From Bolinopsis microptera (taxonomy: Eukaryota; Ctenophora; Tentaculata; Lobata; Bolinopsidae), in NCBI RefSeq assembly GCF_026151205.1, contig NC_087081.1:11225113-11285112 (forward strand): a DNA stretch of 60,000 nt. The letters are read 5' to 3'. Shown here one piece after another: positions 46,075 through 56,361 of this stretch. How positions within the stretch are numbered: the first letter of the stretch is position 1; the number at the start of each line of letters is the position of its first letter. The notes beneath the pieces are model-generated. The model ran no database searches, had not been told where the DNA came from, and was given only the letters and a program-made list of their open reading frames with translations. Both the position numbers and the translations under genes were made by a program.

Positions 46075-46670
46075 TAGGTAGTGCGCCATCGACAGTGAGC
46101 CGCGCGTGCCGACTGTAGGATGGTTTTTTAGCGCTAATTTCGGCCAGCACAATTTTCTTCGAACAAATAGATATTGAGTATCCTTCCCGACCTTCAATTG
46201 CAACAAAAATTGGTAAGCTTACTCATAGACTTACAAGGAAAGTGTCCGAAAAATGTAAAGCATATCCAACCATCAAACATTATGTTACAGCTAAAAGCAG
46301 TGTATTTTGCCCCATTTTAATCACTATATCAACTCCGATATCCACCAAATTTTTCGGACAGTTGTGAAAGCCCTATTGAAAGGTCGTCGCTAATTTTCAG
46401 AATGATCTCATTTAAGGAACTGAAGATAAATCCGAATAATACGACAAAAATGGTCAAATTTGGACGAATTTGGTCAAATTACGCGACTTTTACAGCTAAT
46501 TTTGCTCCAAAAGCCGCGCACCATCAAATATGGCACCTAGGCGAAACTCACTGATCTTTCCAAAAAGGTATGACAAATTTGGTATTGTGAAAATTCTCAC
46601 AGTCTCTAGAAAACAGTGGTACAAAAATTTTAAAAATCCGAGCAAGTTTATTTTTATCGTGCACCTCCTA
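46075..46670 (+). mobile_element. TAGG-family element, full copy, nested in the fold-back arm
   Basis: Its ends are TAGGTAGTGCGCCATCG and CGTGCACCTCCTA. The flank ataatac is repeated (46068-46074 and 46671-46677). The left arm of the fold-back element (near 43485) preserves the empty site with a single ataatac, proving a 7-bp target duplication. It is 596 bp and non-coding. Confidence 0.88.
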
Positions 46671-47244
46671 ATAATACAAAATGTGTATCACCTCTTCAAC
46701 CCGCCGAACATGTGCTTACCCTAAAAATGTAAACAAATGTGTTTCACCTCCTCAACCCGCCGAACATGTGCTCACTATTAAAGTAAACAAATGTGTTTCA
46801 CCTCCCCACCAGTATCCACATCTATAAATGTTGTATTTATTTGTATTTATTTTATTATTATTATTATTTCAAAATATCAATGAAACAAAAAGTTTTCAAT
46901 GAAACAATAAGTTTTATTTTTCATTCCTTTCATATATAAAATAAAACTAACCACGAGTTAGTTAACTAGAAGTAAACTCGAGGAAATATTCTTTAGTGGG
47001 AAGAAGAGACTGTTCCTGAAGATTGGTTAAAGGGTGTGATCATTGTTATTGGGAAGAAAGGAGACACTTCAGTCTGCGGGAACAACAGAGGGATCACCTT
47101 AAGGTCTACAGCATCCAAGCTTTTTCAGATGATTCTTCTTAAGCGCAAGCGGTTACATGCTGGTATGGAGTGTCTCCTCAGGGAGAATCAGTGCGGATTT
47201 AGGCAGAACCGCTCATGTATTGATCAGATTTATTCTCTCCGAAC

Positions 47245-47793
47245 CTCTCTCCGTTCCAACCTCTCGGTACTGGAAACGATACATTTTCTAATCCTGATCA
47301 CCCATCTTACATAAACCACTAAATACAGCTACCGCTGTCAGGATCGGGAACAAGGAGCAAATGGATGCTATTGCGATGCAATTCGGACAAGAGTCCGGGA
47401 TGGCTCCATTGGTTCCAAATTCACGATACTGACAGCAAAACTCAAGCGTAATATCTGTCAGAGCGCGAACGCTGCGGGCAACCTCAGTACGCGCGCGTGT
47501 GCTACGTCAGCTCCGCTACATAGCGGTCTGAGGGCGCATGCGCGCGGCTGTGGTGCGCGCGGCGCCGCGCAACGGCGTTGTGGGGTCGGCCACTCACGCT
47601 GAATTTCAGAGCAGCCAAACCGGGGTCTATTACCCGTACGGCATATTATTACGCGCAGGTGCCACTGGTGGCTCGCCGACCAGAGACGCCCGGTGGCAAG
47701 CTGATTGCATATATGACCTCCATATCTGAAAGCAGGTTGGAGTGCACTACGGAAAGCTTAGAAGCTTCTGTCAACTACTATTACTACTACTAC
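47245..47793 (+). mobile_element. 549-bp inserted element with (tac)n tail, probably a non-autonomous retroelement
   Basis: It interrupts the LINE ORF and is flanked by a 12-bp duplication, ttctctccgaac (47233-47244 and 47794-47805). Its right end is ctactattactactactac, and it has no inverted ends. A long variable duplication plus a simple-repeat tail points to target-primed retrotransposition. The middle is very GC-rich (gcgcgcggcgccgcgc, near 47555). I found no tRNA-like head, so SINE identity is unproven. Confidence 0.65.
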
Positions 47794-48563
47794 TTCTCTC
47801 CGAACTATTATTCATAACTGTCTTGAGTTTAACATTCCTCTTTACATTAATTTTGTGGATTTCAAGGCAGCGTTCGATTCTATCAGAAGGGACTTTATTT
47901 GGTGCAGTATGAGACACTATGGGCTGCCTGAAAAATATGTCAGAATATTTCAGTCATTTTTTGGGGGTACCATGAGTGCCGTGAGGGTTAATGGGGAGCT
48001 GACAGACTGGTTTGATGTTAACTCAGGCACAGGTCAGGGTGACATTCAAGCACCTCCTGTCTTTAATTTCTGCCTAAACTTTTCTGCATTTCTGGCTGAG
48101 ACCAACAAGATCATCAGTCAAGGCGCAGTGCTACAGAAAGAGATGAAGACGGTCGAGGAAAAGGTCATTCTGGACACCGATTATGTTGATGACATGGCTA
48201 TTATGGACAACTCAGGGGAAGGCCTACAGGAATCAACTGATTTATTAGTTCATTACAGCTCCTACGCTGGGCTCAGAATAAATGCAAAGAAGACCCAATG
48301 CATGGCTGTAAGCAAGTGCGCCTCCCAGCGACCTTTCATCAAGGATGATTGTATTGAGCTGTCGGTTGAGGGTGAACCCGTCGAGCAGGTTAGCAACTTT
48401 GTCTACCTGGGTGCAACTATTAGTGGGGATGGGACAATCAACAGAGACCTGGATGTCCGTATCCAGAAGGCTAATGGCGCCTTTCATCAGCTCTGGAACA
48501 TTTGGAATAGCAGAACTATAAAGACTCCAACCAAGATCAGGATCTATAGGGCTGCTGTCCTCA

Positions 48564-49424
48564 TAGTAGAGGCTCTTACGGGCATTGTCTGCTCGATACG
48601 TTAGGGACCCCAGATACACTTTACTAGACGTATTTTTGACCGTAGAATCGATTGAAAGTGGTTTCAAGATGATTGGACTGATTGTTCTGGGGTAAAATCG
48701 CAAAAAACCGATTTTTGGGCCAAAAATAGGCCAAAAAACCATGTTTTTTGATATTTTGAGCAAGTTAATTTTGTTGGCATGTCGGCAAAACTTGCATAAA
48801 GATAGCTAAAAGACAGCCGCACAAGATTGTATAAAAATAAAACAAATCCCTCTATTTGTTCTGAGGTAAAAATCCAAAAAAGTGGTAAAAATTTTGACTT
48901 TTTTGCTTTAAGTTTGAATAATTTTTTGCAGTTGTATTAAATCAACCCAAAAATAGTCACATCGTGTTTGCCTAAATTTTTCCTTTCCGAGAAGTACCCA
49001 CTTCATATACTTAATCGAAGTTTGAATATTGTCACTCCGCAAGCGTTTTTGCCAAATTTTCGACGCGCACTACGCGCAAAAGCATTTAGTTGTTATCAAT
49101 TGGCACCCGCGCGTTCATCATAAATTTCAAACAGCTATAACTCAGCGAGATTATGTCCGTTCTAGCTCATATTTTCACACTAAATAGAAAATAATGTGAT
49201 CTTATTGCTGACAAAATATGGATATAATTACTTTATTTGCCTTAGAGTAATAGACTGTCAAAGTTTAAAACGCGCATTGGTATAGCACGTGACTAATAAG
49301 GCCAAATTTATACTTCTTAACATATTATCGATCCTTAGACATCATACTATTGTGTCCAATTAGCGGTTAGGTCTCTAAACTCGTAGCAGAAAACACGTCT
49401 TTTTGCCCGTAAGAGCCTCTACTA
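48564..49424 (+). mobile_element. 861-bp TIR element (TAGTAGAGG family), copy 1
   Basis: The inverted ends TAGTAGAGGCTCTTACGGGC are identical at both tips. The flank tca is repeated (48561-48563 and 49425-49427); removing the element plus one tca restores RAAVLTILLYG in the LINE frame. The interior is non-coding, including a 66-codon chance frame beginning MLKISKNMVFWPIFG. It appears identical to copy 2 at 51981-52841. Confidence 0.9.
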
Positions 49425-49473
49425 TCACCATCTTGTTGTATGGAGCTGAAGTCTGGAACACCGAGCGTGCTAA

Positions 49474-49834
49474 ATCACTCTACAGTCGATCTTCGAAATT
49501 GTTCTAAAAGGGCTCCCGACAGTTGAAACCAACTTCAATCGATGTATTTTCGGACGCTGATTCCGAATCACCCCCCATGACATAGGGTTAAAATGCTCCC
49601 CTGACGAGATATTGGCGAAAAACTGTCTCGATCACGTGATATGACCATATAAGGAAGTTAGTCTAATTTCTCGTTAGGGTTATAGTGTATTAGGGTTTCA
49701 GCATATGCTTTTGTTATGGATTGGGTTAGGGTTAGGGTTGGAATCAGACTAGAGGGTTAGGGTTTCGAATAGTCTTTCAGGGCCAGCTAGAGAACGGGTT
49801 GAAAAAGTCACGTGACAGTCGAGTGTAGAGTGAT
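49474..49834. mobile_element. 361-bp MITE with TAA target duplication
   Basis: Its ends are ATCACTCTACAGTCGA and (T)CGAGTGTAGAGTGAT, with taa flanking both sides (49471-49473 and 49835-49837), a PIF/Harbinger-like target. Excision restores the LINE frame. It contains several ttagggtt motifs (49675-49770) and the ggacgctgattcc segment found near 16450. Confidence 0.8.
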
Positions 49835-50275
49835 TAATCATCATCCCTGGAACACCACCAAAAAGCAGATGAAACGTTTCGAGGTTTTCCATCAAACCTC
49901 CTTGAGAAGGATCCTTAGGATTAAATGGTTTGCTTTCATGTAACCAACGACGAAGTTCTTAGGAGGGCTGGCATCAAGTCAGTTGAGACTTTCATCAGTG
50001 CTGCCAGGCTACGTTGGTATGGACATGTAGTTAGAATGCCAGACTCTAGACTACCGAGGTTTCTGTTGAACTGGAAGCCAAACTATGGAAAGAGGTCAAG
50101 GGGCAGACCCCGTAAGAACTGGAAGTCCTGCGTACTCGAAGATGCTGCTAAGTTTACAGGTGTTGAAAACATCGACAACAACACAACAGAAGCTTTGGCT
50201 ACCAACCGAGTACAGTGGAGACATATGTTACGCCGCCAACGCGATGTGTGTGATGCAGGCCACTCCAACGACTAG

Positions 50276-50770
50276 GAGGAGACCTTACCATGTAACATGT
50301 ATGTATGTATATAATTATTTAAAAAACTTTGTTTGTTAGTATTTTTATTATGGAAAGTGGTTGAATTTAGTGAGACAAGGTCAGTTTCTCTAAATTTGTC
50401 TCAGAAAAATTTCTACTCTACAGTAGGTAATGCTGAGTGGCAGGAATGACGGACCAAAACGCTTGGGGCTAACAATGGCCCATGCCCCATTTACAAATCA
50501 CTTCAGACATGGCAATGACGTCATTTATGCTTAATTCGTCTGAAACTGACCCTACTGCACTTCTAAAATTCTATAAAAATCTCTTTTAAAATAGGTATAA
50601 AAATAAAGTAAAGTAAAGTAAGTAAAGTAAAAATTATGACATAACATCATCACTAATGTCTACAAAGTATCATCACACTACATGGAAAAATAACTATTTC
50701 TCCATCAAATTTAAAGGTAATAATTTATCAAATATTAATCATGAATAAAAACAACATTACAAAATTTAAT
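50276..50770. other. Non-coding DNA between two LINEs
   Basis: This contains an (atgt)n tail at 50298-50312 and a (gtaaa)n stretch near 50605-50632. No gene was seen. Confidence 0.5.
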
Positions 50771-51980
50771 TTATTCATACTTCCCAGTGGAGTAAAGATT
50801 TATAAAACGTTTCTTTGCTACATAAGGATGGAACCACAGATAATCATTGTGTTTTTCCTTATTACTGATATAACTGGTACCTTCAATTCTTGTTAAAACT
50901 TCTTTCGAAACATTCCAAAAATGAAATTCATTTACAATACATTTAGAAATCATATTCTTTTTAAAACTTTCCAATCCAATTTTAAAACTCAAAACTGTCA
51001 AGCAGTTCTTCACCTCCGAAGGGAGTTTGTTCCAATAAGGAACAACCCGCTCTGGAAGAAAAGAACACTGAAGATTCTTGACCTTTGTCACACTCTTACT
51101 ACATCTATTGGATGAAACCAGATTAAGACCTGATCTGCTTGGTCTGAACAAGTCTGAACCATAATCAGTCAAGCCATTAATAACCTTAAAAGCTTCAATA
51201 AGGTCCCCACGTATTCGCCGCTCTGCCAGCGTTGTCAAATTAAGGATTTCCAGTCTACGGCTGTAAGGAAGAGTACCCACCTCATCAATCAGACGGGTAA
51301 ACCGCCTCTGGACGCTCTCCAGCTCCAAAACAGTCCCCCAACTTCCATGAGCCGCAACTGGATTCCACAATTGGACACAATACTCTAGATGAGGTCTTAT
51401 CAAAGCTTTATAGATGGCTATCATTACACATTTTTCTCTAATTATCAAATTCCTTACAATCCAGCAAATCATTCGATTTGCCTTGGAAATACATGCTTTT
51501 ATCTGTTCATTCCAAAGCAGGGAGCTATGGGTAATAACCCCCAAATCTTTTTCCTGATCAGATACTTCAAGTTCTACGCCATTTACTAAATAATTTAAGT
51601 TAGGGTTGCTATTAAGATTAATATGAACAACTTTACATTTAGCAGGATTAAACTTCAAAAGCCAAATACTCTCCCAGACTTCCAGTTCTACAATATCTTC
51701 AGCAACACTGCTGTGGTTAGCTGCATTACCAATCAACTTGAGGTCATCTGCAAATAATTTAATCTTATTCTTGACTATATCAGGTAAATCATTAATATAA
51801 AGAATAAATAGCAAAGGACCCAATACTGACCCCTGGGGAACACCAGATAACACGTGTTTCACCTCAGACCATTGTCCTTCTACACAAACCCTCATGGTTC
51901 TGTCTGTAAGAAAATCTTTAATAACATCTAAAACTCTTCCTTTGACCCCAAACCCCTCCAATTTAGATAAAAGTCTAAAG

Positions 51981-52841
51981 TAGTAGAGGCTCTTACGGGC
52001 AAAAAGACGTGTTTTCTGCTACGAGTTTAGAGACCTAACCGCTAATTGGACACAATAGTATGATGTCTAAGGATCGATAATATGTTAAGAAGTATAAATT
52101 TGGCCTTATTAGTCACGTGCTATACCAATGCGCGTTTTAAACTTTGACAGTCTATTACTCTAAGGCAAATAAAGTAATTATATCCATATTTTGTCAGCAA
52201 TAAGATCACATTATTTTCTATTTAGTGTGAAAATATGAGCTAGAACGGACATAATCTCGCTGAGTTATAGCTGTTTGAAATTTATGATGAACGCGCGGGT
52301 GCCAATTGATAACAACTAAATGCTTTTGCGCGTAGTGCGCGTCGAAAATTTGGCAAAAACGCTTGCGGAGTGACAATATTCAAACTTCGATTAAGTATAT
52401 GAAGTGGGTACTTCTCGGAAAGGAAAAATTTAGGCAAACACGATGTGACTATTTTTGGGTTGATTTAATACAACTGCAAAAAATTATTCAAACTTAAAGC
52501 AAAAAAGTCAAAATTTTTACCACTTTTTTGGATTTTTACCTCAGAACAAATAGAGGGATTTGTTTTATTTTTATACAATCTTGTGCGGCTGTCTTTTAGC
52601 TATCTTTATGCAAGTTTTGCCGACATGCCAACAAAATTAACTTGCTCAAAATATCAAAAAACATGGTTTTTTGGCCTATTTTTGGCCCAAAAATCGGTTT
52701 TTTGCGATTTTACCCCAGAACAATCAGTCCAATCATCTTGAAACCACTTTCAATCGATTCTACGGTCAAAAATACGTCTAGTAAAGTGTATCTGGGGTCC
52801 CTAACGTATCGAGCAGACAATGCCCGTAAGAGCCTCTACTA
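51981..52841 (-). mobile_element. 861-bp TIR element (TAGTAGAGG family), copy 2
   Basis: It has the same 861-bp length as copy 1, in the opposite orientation. The flank aag is repeated (51978-51980 and 52842-52844). Wherever compared, the bases are the same as those of copy 1. It interrupts the RT just after motif A (KAFDTVPH). Confidence 0.9.
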
Positions 52842-53102
52842 AAGTGGGGGACAGTGTCAAAGGCCTTACTAAAATCAAAATACAGTAGATCAACAGAATC
52901 ACCTTCATCTAAAATATCAAGAATATTATCAAATGTCTCTAAAAGATTAGATAAGCAAGATTTGCCCTTAACAAATCCATGCTGATGCTTTGATATTCGT
53001 TCTTCTAAAAAATCCAATAAATGTGCCCTCACCAACTTTTCGTACACTTTGCACAAAATACAAGTTAAGGAAACTGGTCTATAGTTTAAGGGATCTGATT
53101 TA

Positions 53103-53946
53103 GGCAGTATCGAGATAGCCCGACCACTGGTCCGCGGACCACTGTCTGCGGACCACTGTCCGCGGACCACTGTCTACCAGATCATATTACTGTATAATAA
53201 CAGTATCCCCTGAATCAAGCAGGGTTCACATCATCCCCTGAATCAAGCAGGGTTCACATCATCGCACGCGAATTCCAATCAGCGGTGGTGTCAAGGCTTA
53301 TTAAACGATTAAGCAACCTTACGAGATCAGTTCACATCATGCAATATATAAAGAATAACTATTATCAGACTGCATCAATCATTTCTATCATCAACTCCTT
53401 CTTGAACAACTACAACTATAGTCTCAGAGAAAATATCTTCCAGTCAGACACCGCGTTTTCAGAAAGTCCAGTCATCTGTGATACCGCAATGCCAGCTAGT
53501 CCTTTTATACTCAAACAGAACAGCAGTTGTATGAAGGTCTTGAGAGCGAGCTTCTGTCCAGAGAGGATGCTGTCTGTTCTAATATTCTTGTACTTCTTGC
53601 AGGGGGAGCAGCGCCATATCAGTCCATCTGGAGACTTCGAGGACGAGCAGGGAACCAGGGACATAGATGCATTACACCCAGGACAGGACATGGAGCTCTC
53701 CAGTAATTTACTACGCTACAATTAATTATGCTAGTCGTAACTAATTGCATCCAAGATACCATACATACCATTCATATGATCTGGTAACCAATCAACTATT
53801 CACAAACACCTGTTGCTTGATTCAGGGGATACTGTTATTATACAGTATTATGATCTGGTAGACAGTGGTCCGCAGACAGTGGTCCGCAGACAGTGGTCCG
53901 CGGACAGTGGTCCGCGGACCAGTGGTCGGGCTATCTCGATACTGCC
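53103..53946 (-). mobile_element. Merlin-like DNA transposon, truncated transposase
   Basis: Its ends are GGCAGTATCGAGATAGCCCG and the complement, within arms of about 115 bp that contain tandem ggaccactgtc(t/c)gc units. The flank ctgattta is repeated (53095-53102 and 53947-53954). Merlin elements have 8-9 bp duplications and GG-starting ends. The left arm has a 26-bp direct repeat (catcccctgaatcaagcagg). The internal protein is described separately. Confidence 0.85.
53416..53691 (-). pseudogene. Merlin (IS1016/ISXO2-like) transposase N-terminal part
   Basis: The 91-residue frame has a zinc ribbon (MSCPGCNASM, WRCSPCKKYKNIRT), then DSILSGQKLALKTFIQLLFC and a helix-turn-helix (VSQMTGLSENAVSDWKIF). 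This is the N-terminal half of ISXO2-like/Merlin transposases. The catalytic DDE part is missing, so this copy is non-autonomous. Confidence 0.8.
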
Positions 53947-55530
53947 CTGATTTAACACCCTTTTTAAACAATGCTACAACGGATGCTGACTTCCACACCT
54001 CAGGAAGAGATCCCGTTTCTGAACACATTTTAAATAATTTAGAGACTGCTTCTACAAAGTTGTCATCATAAGCTAACGATTTTAATAACTTTGGATGAAC
54101 ACCATCCGGACCTGAACTCTTAAAAATATTAAGCTTTAAAAGTTGCTTCTTAATATCAGCACTGCTAACTTGCAAATCACTAATAACATCTTTATCATAA
54201 TCCAAAGTGTCATTTTTAGGAAGAGGGCCAGGTGGCTCACACACAAACACTGAGCTGAAGGCACTTGCAAGTACCTCAGCTGACTCAGATGAACTATTTG
54301 TGCGTGTACCATCTCCTCTATCTAAAGAAACAACACTTGATTTCACTTGACGTTTATTACGCAAATACGAGTAAAAAGATTTACAATTCTGTTTTAAATT
54401 AGATGTAATCTTCTTTTCATAATTTACTTTAGCTTTAATCTCTGCCACCTCAAAATTATGCTGCTTGCTATTTGCACAGCTCAAGTTAATATAAGAAGGA
54501 TTAATATCAAATTCAGCCCATGCTCTGTCCTTGTTCTTCCTCATTCTTTTAAGTGCAGTTGTACTCCATGGCAACTTGACAGGTCTGTTGTCGAGATAAA
54601 CCGAAGCAGCTGGGACAGCTGCAGCAACAGACTCCAATTTACTATGTAGTTCAACCCACATATCTTGAACATTATTTTTACAACTATAATCCCAGTCAAT
54701 ATTATTCATACTAAAGTTAAATAACTCTTCTGAGGAAATCTTACCCCAAATAGGCTTTAAAATCTTTTGTTTGGGACTTTTGTTAGTATTGGGCGAAACA
54801 ACCAGTTCGACAAGTATCCCAACATGATCACTTTTGCCAAGCGGAGAAACGATCTTACAACCGTTGACAAGAGCATCATTTGTATACAAAACCTGATCAA
54901 GAAGACTCTCCTGGAGAGTATCTTTCACAAGCCGTCTTCTGGTTGTTTCGTTGGTAAAGTACCATGTTAAACCACTGTCATTAAAAATATCCATATACTT
55001 CTGTTGAGTAGTTAAAAATTGATTTCTACTAAAGATATTATTATTTACACTTCCATTTACCCATGATACAGTAGGTAAATTAAAATCTCCTATAAGGATT
55101 GCTTCAGAATTGTTCTTTTCACTACATATACCCTTGATACAAGATAGTAATGTATTGTTCTGTTTTAAATTTAAAGAAGTTGATCTATAAATACAACAAA
55201 TAGTAATCAATCCACCAGATGTGTTAATACTAACAGCTAAAGAGTCTGGTGCACTTAAAAAAGAGCTTACTAAAGAAGCATTACAACTGTTCTTGATATA
55301 AATGATAGAACCACCACCCCCACTTATAATATTGGTTGAATTGTCAATCTTAAAATCTCTATCCTTTCTAAACATAGTAAAACCTTCAATAAAAATTTCA
55401 GCATCTAATATGTCACTACTAAAATGAGTTTCTGTTATGCAAATCACATCAATAGATTTATATACTGGTAAAATACATTTAAGTTCATCAATTTTATTAA
55501 AAAGTCCATTAGCATTGGTGTAAAATATAT

Positions 55531-56361
55531 TTAAGCCTTTACTGATTCTCCTTTCGTCTTTTCCAACCTGTTCTTCTCTGCTTCCAACTGTCTCTTCTTC
55601 CTCTCCTTTCTGGCTAAAAAATGGATCTCGCGGTCTGATCTACACTGGTCTTGATTGATCCAGTAGGACGATTCCTTCCAGCCTTTACCAAAGTCAGAGT
55701 AAAAATTAACTGACTCTTCGTCGACTGTCTGTATGATGAGAGGTCGACAGTAGTCATGGTTGTTTGGATCAACTTTTCCAGCACGATGGCAGCTAACAAT
55801 GTCGTCTTTCTTCATCTTGAGTGTTTCTACGCAGAAAGAGACATCATCCTTCTGACGCTGCTTAGGGTTCTTCTCCTTACTCTCAGGAACCTTCAGAACA
55901 CATAAGTTATGTTTCCTTCTGTTCCTTTCAAATGCATCAGTGTGCATCTTGGACTGCACTTTAGCAATAACATTTTCTGATGACTGGGAGTTGCTCAGAT
56001 CTTCTATTACTGTCCTCTGAGATTTTGCTGTAATTTCTGAGTAAAGTTGCACAGCTTTGTTGACAGTTTTATCTGTGCTTCCTTTAATAGCTTCCTTAAT
56101 CGAGTTAGTCAGGGCTGGGGTCAAATGTTGGAGTTCCTCTTTAATAATAGCCCTGACAGCCCCGTTTTCCTTAGTGTCAGCTGAGGTATGAGGCGCCACA
56201 AAACAGTGTGGGCACTTCCAGTTTGTTAGATTCAGTAACATCTCGTTTTTAAGGCCAGATAAACCAACACAACTCAGGTGCCAAAATAATTGGCAAGCTT
56301 CACATTCAACTGATAGTTCTTCTGACATGTAAACATCAAATGCATAACACAAAACACACAT
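55531..56361 (-). CDS. LINE ORF1: PHD-type finger plus RNA-binding-like domain
   Basis: It codes 276 residues. Residues 2-56 form a zinc finger (CVLC, CEAC, HLSC, CPHC: C4HC3). The middle is helical and charged (ELQHLTPALTNSIKEAIKG). Residues about 145-250 resemble the RRM-like domain of LINE ORF1 proteins (RKHNLCVLKVPESKEKN, DDIVSCHRAGKV, RPLIIQTVDEESVNFY). A basic tail follows (KERKKRQLEAEKNRLEKTK). The stop overlaps the ORF2 frame, which is open from about 55550 in another phase, so ORF2 would need reinitiation or frameshifting. It belongs to the LINE running down to 50771 and would bind its RNA. Confidence 0.85.
   Translation of the reverse strand: MCVLCYAFDVYMSEELSVECEACQLFWHLSCVGLSGLKNEMLLNLTNWKCPHCFVAPHTSADTKENGAVRAIIKEELQHLTPALTNSIKEAIKGSTDKTVNKAVQLYSEITAKSQRTVIEDLSNSQSSENVIAKVQSKMHTDAFERNRRKHNLCVLKVPESKEKNPKQRQKDDVSFCVETLKMKKDDIVSCHRAGKVDPNNHDYCRPLIIQTVDEESVNFYSDFGKGWKESSYWINQDQCRSDREIHFLARKERKKRQLEAEKNRLEKTKGESVKA

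Larger units (their letters stand above)
43340..46824. mobile_element. Giant fold-back DNA transposon, about 1.1 kb arms, TA target
   Basis: The left arm (43340-44457) and the right arm (45090-46824, once the 596-bp nested element is removed) are inverted copies. The ends are TAGATGTGGATACTGG and CCAGTATCCACATCTA, flanked by TA. Near the tips a unit of about 63 bp with gagcacatgttcggcgggtt occurs twice. The arms meet the loop at poly-G (44448-44457) and poly-C (45090-45101) runs. The loop (44458-45089) holds a transposase remnant. A TA target with an IS5-related DDE fragment suggests the ISL2EU group. Confidence 0.82.
46990..50275 (+). pseudogene. LINE RT and C-terminus with three nested insertions
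   Basis: The coding pieces are EETVPEDWLKGVIIVIGKKG and NQCGFRQNRSCIDQIYSLRT (to 47244), then IIHNCLEFNIPLYINFVDFK, AAFDSI, TGQGDIQAPPVFNF and a catalytic YVDD in DTDYVDDMAIM (47806-48563). ILLYGAEVWNTERA (49428-49473) follows, then HHPWNTTKKQMKRFEVFHQT onward (49838), and after a one-base frameshift near 49930 the C-terminus ARLRWYGHVVRM, RGRPRKNWK to the stop at 50275. A short (atgt)n tail follows. The endonuclease is missing (5' truncated). All three interruptions have clean target duplications. Confidence 0.85.
50771..55540 (-). mobile_element. LINE ORF2 (endonuclease and RT), open throughout but split by two DNA transposons
   Basis: On the minus strand: endonuclease start IFYTNANGLFNKIDELK and VICITETHFSSD (55520-55420), AILIGDFNLPTVSW, LLDQVLYTND and LGKSDHVGILVEL. 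The RT runs FKSSGPDGVHPKLLKSL, VVALFKKGVKS (Merlin insertion), PLNYRPVSLTCILCKVYEKL, KHQHGFVKGKSCLSNLL and LYFDFSKAFDTVPH (861-bp insertion). It then resumes RLLSKLEGFGVKG, VLSGVPQGSVLGPLLFILYI and KLFADDLKLIG, and the C-terminus ends FINLYSTGKYE at 50771. The three exposed pieces share one reading frame. Insert plus duplication is 864 bp and 852 bp, both multiples of three, so removal leaves an uninterrupted ORF. It is CR1/L2-like. Confidence 0.9.

Noticed and set aside
48245-48763. 172-residue minus-strand frame across a LINE and the 861-bp element
   Set aside because: It is antisense to the LINE RT and continues by chance into the transposon; there is no homology.
53285-53725. Plus-strand 146-residue frame inside the Merlin element
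   Set aside because: It is antisense to the recognisable Merlin zinc ribbon and HTH frame.
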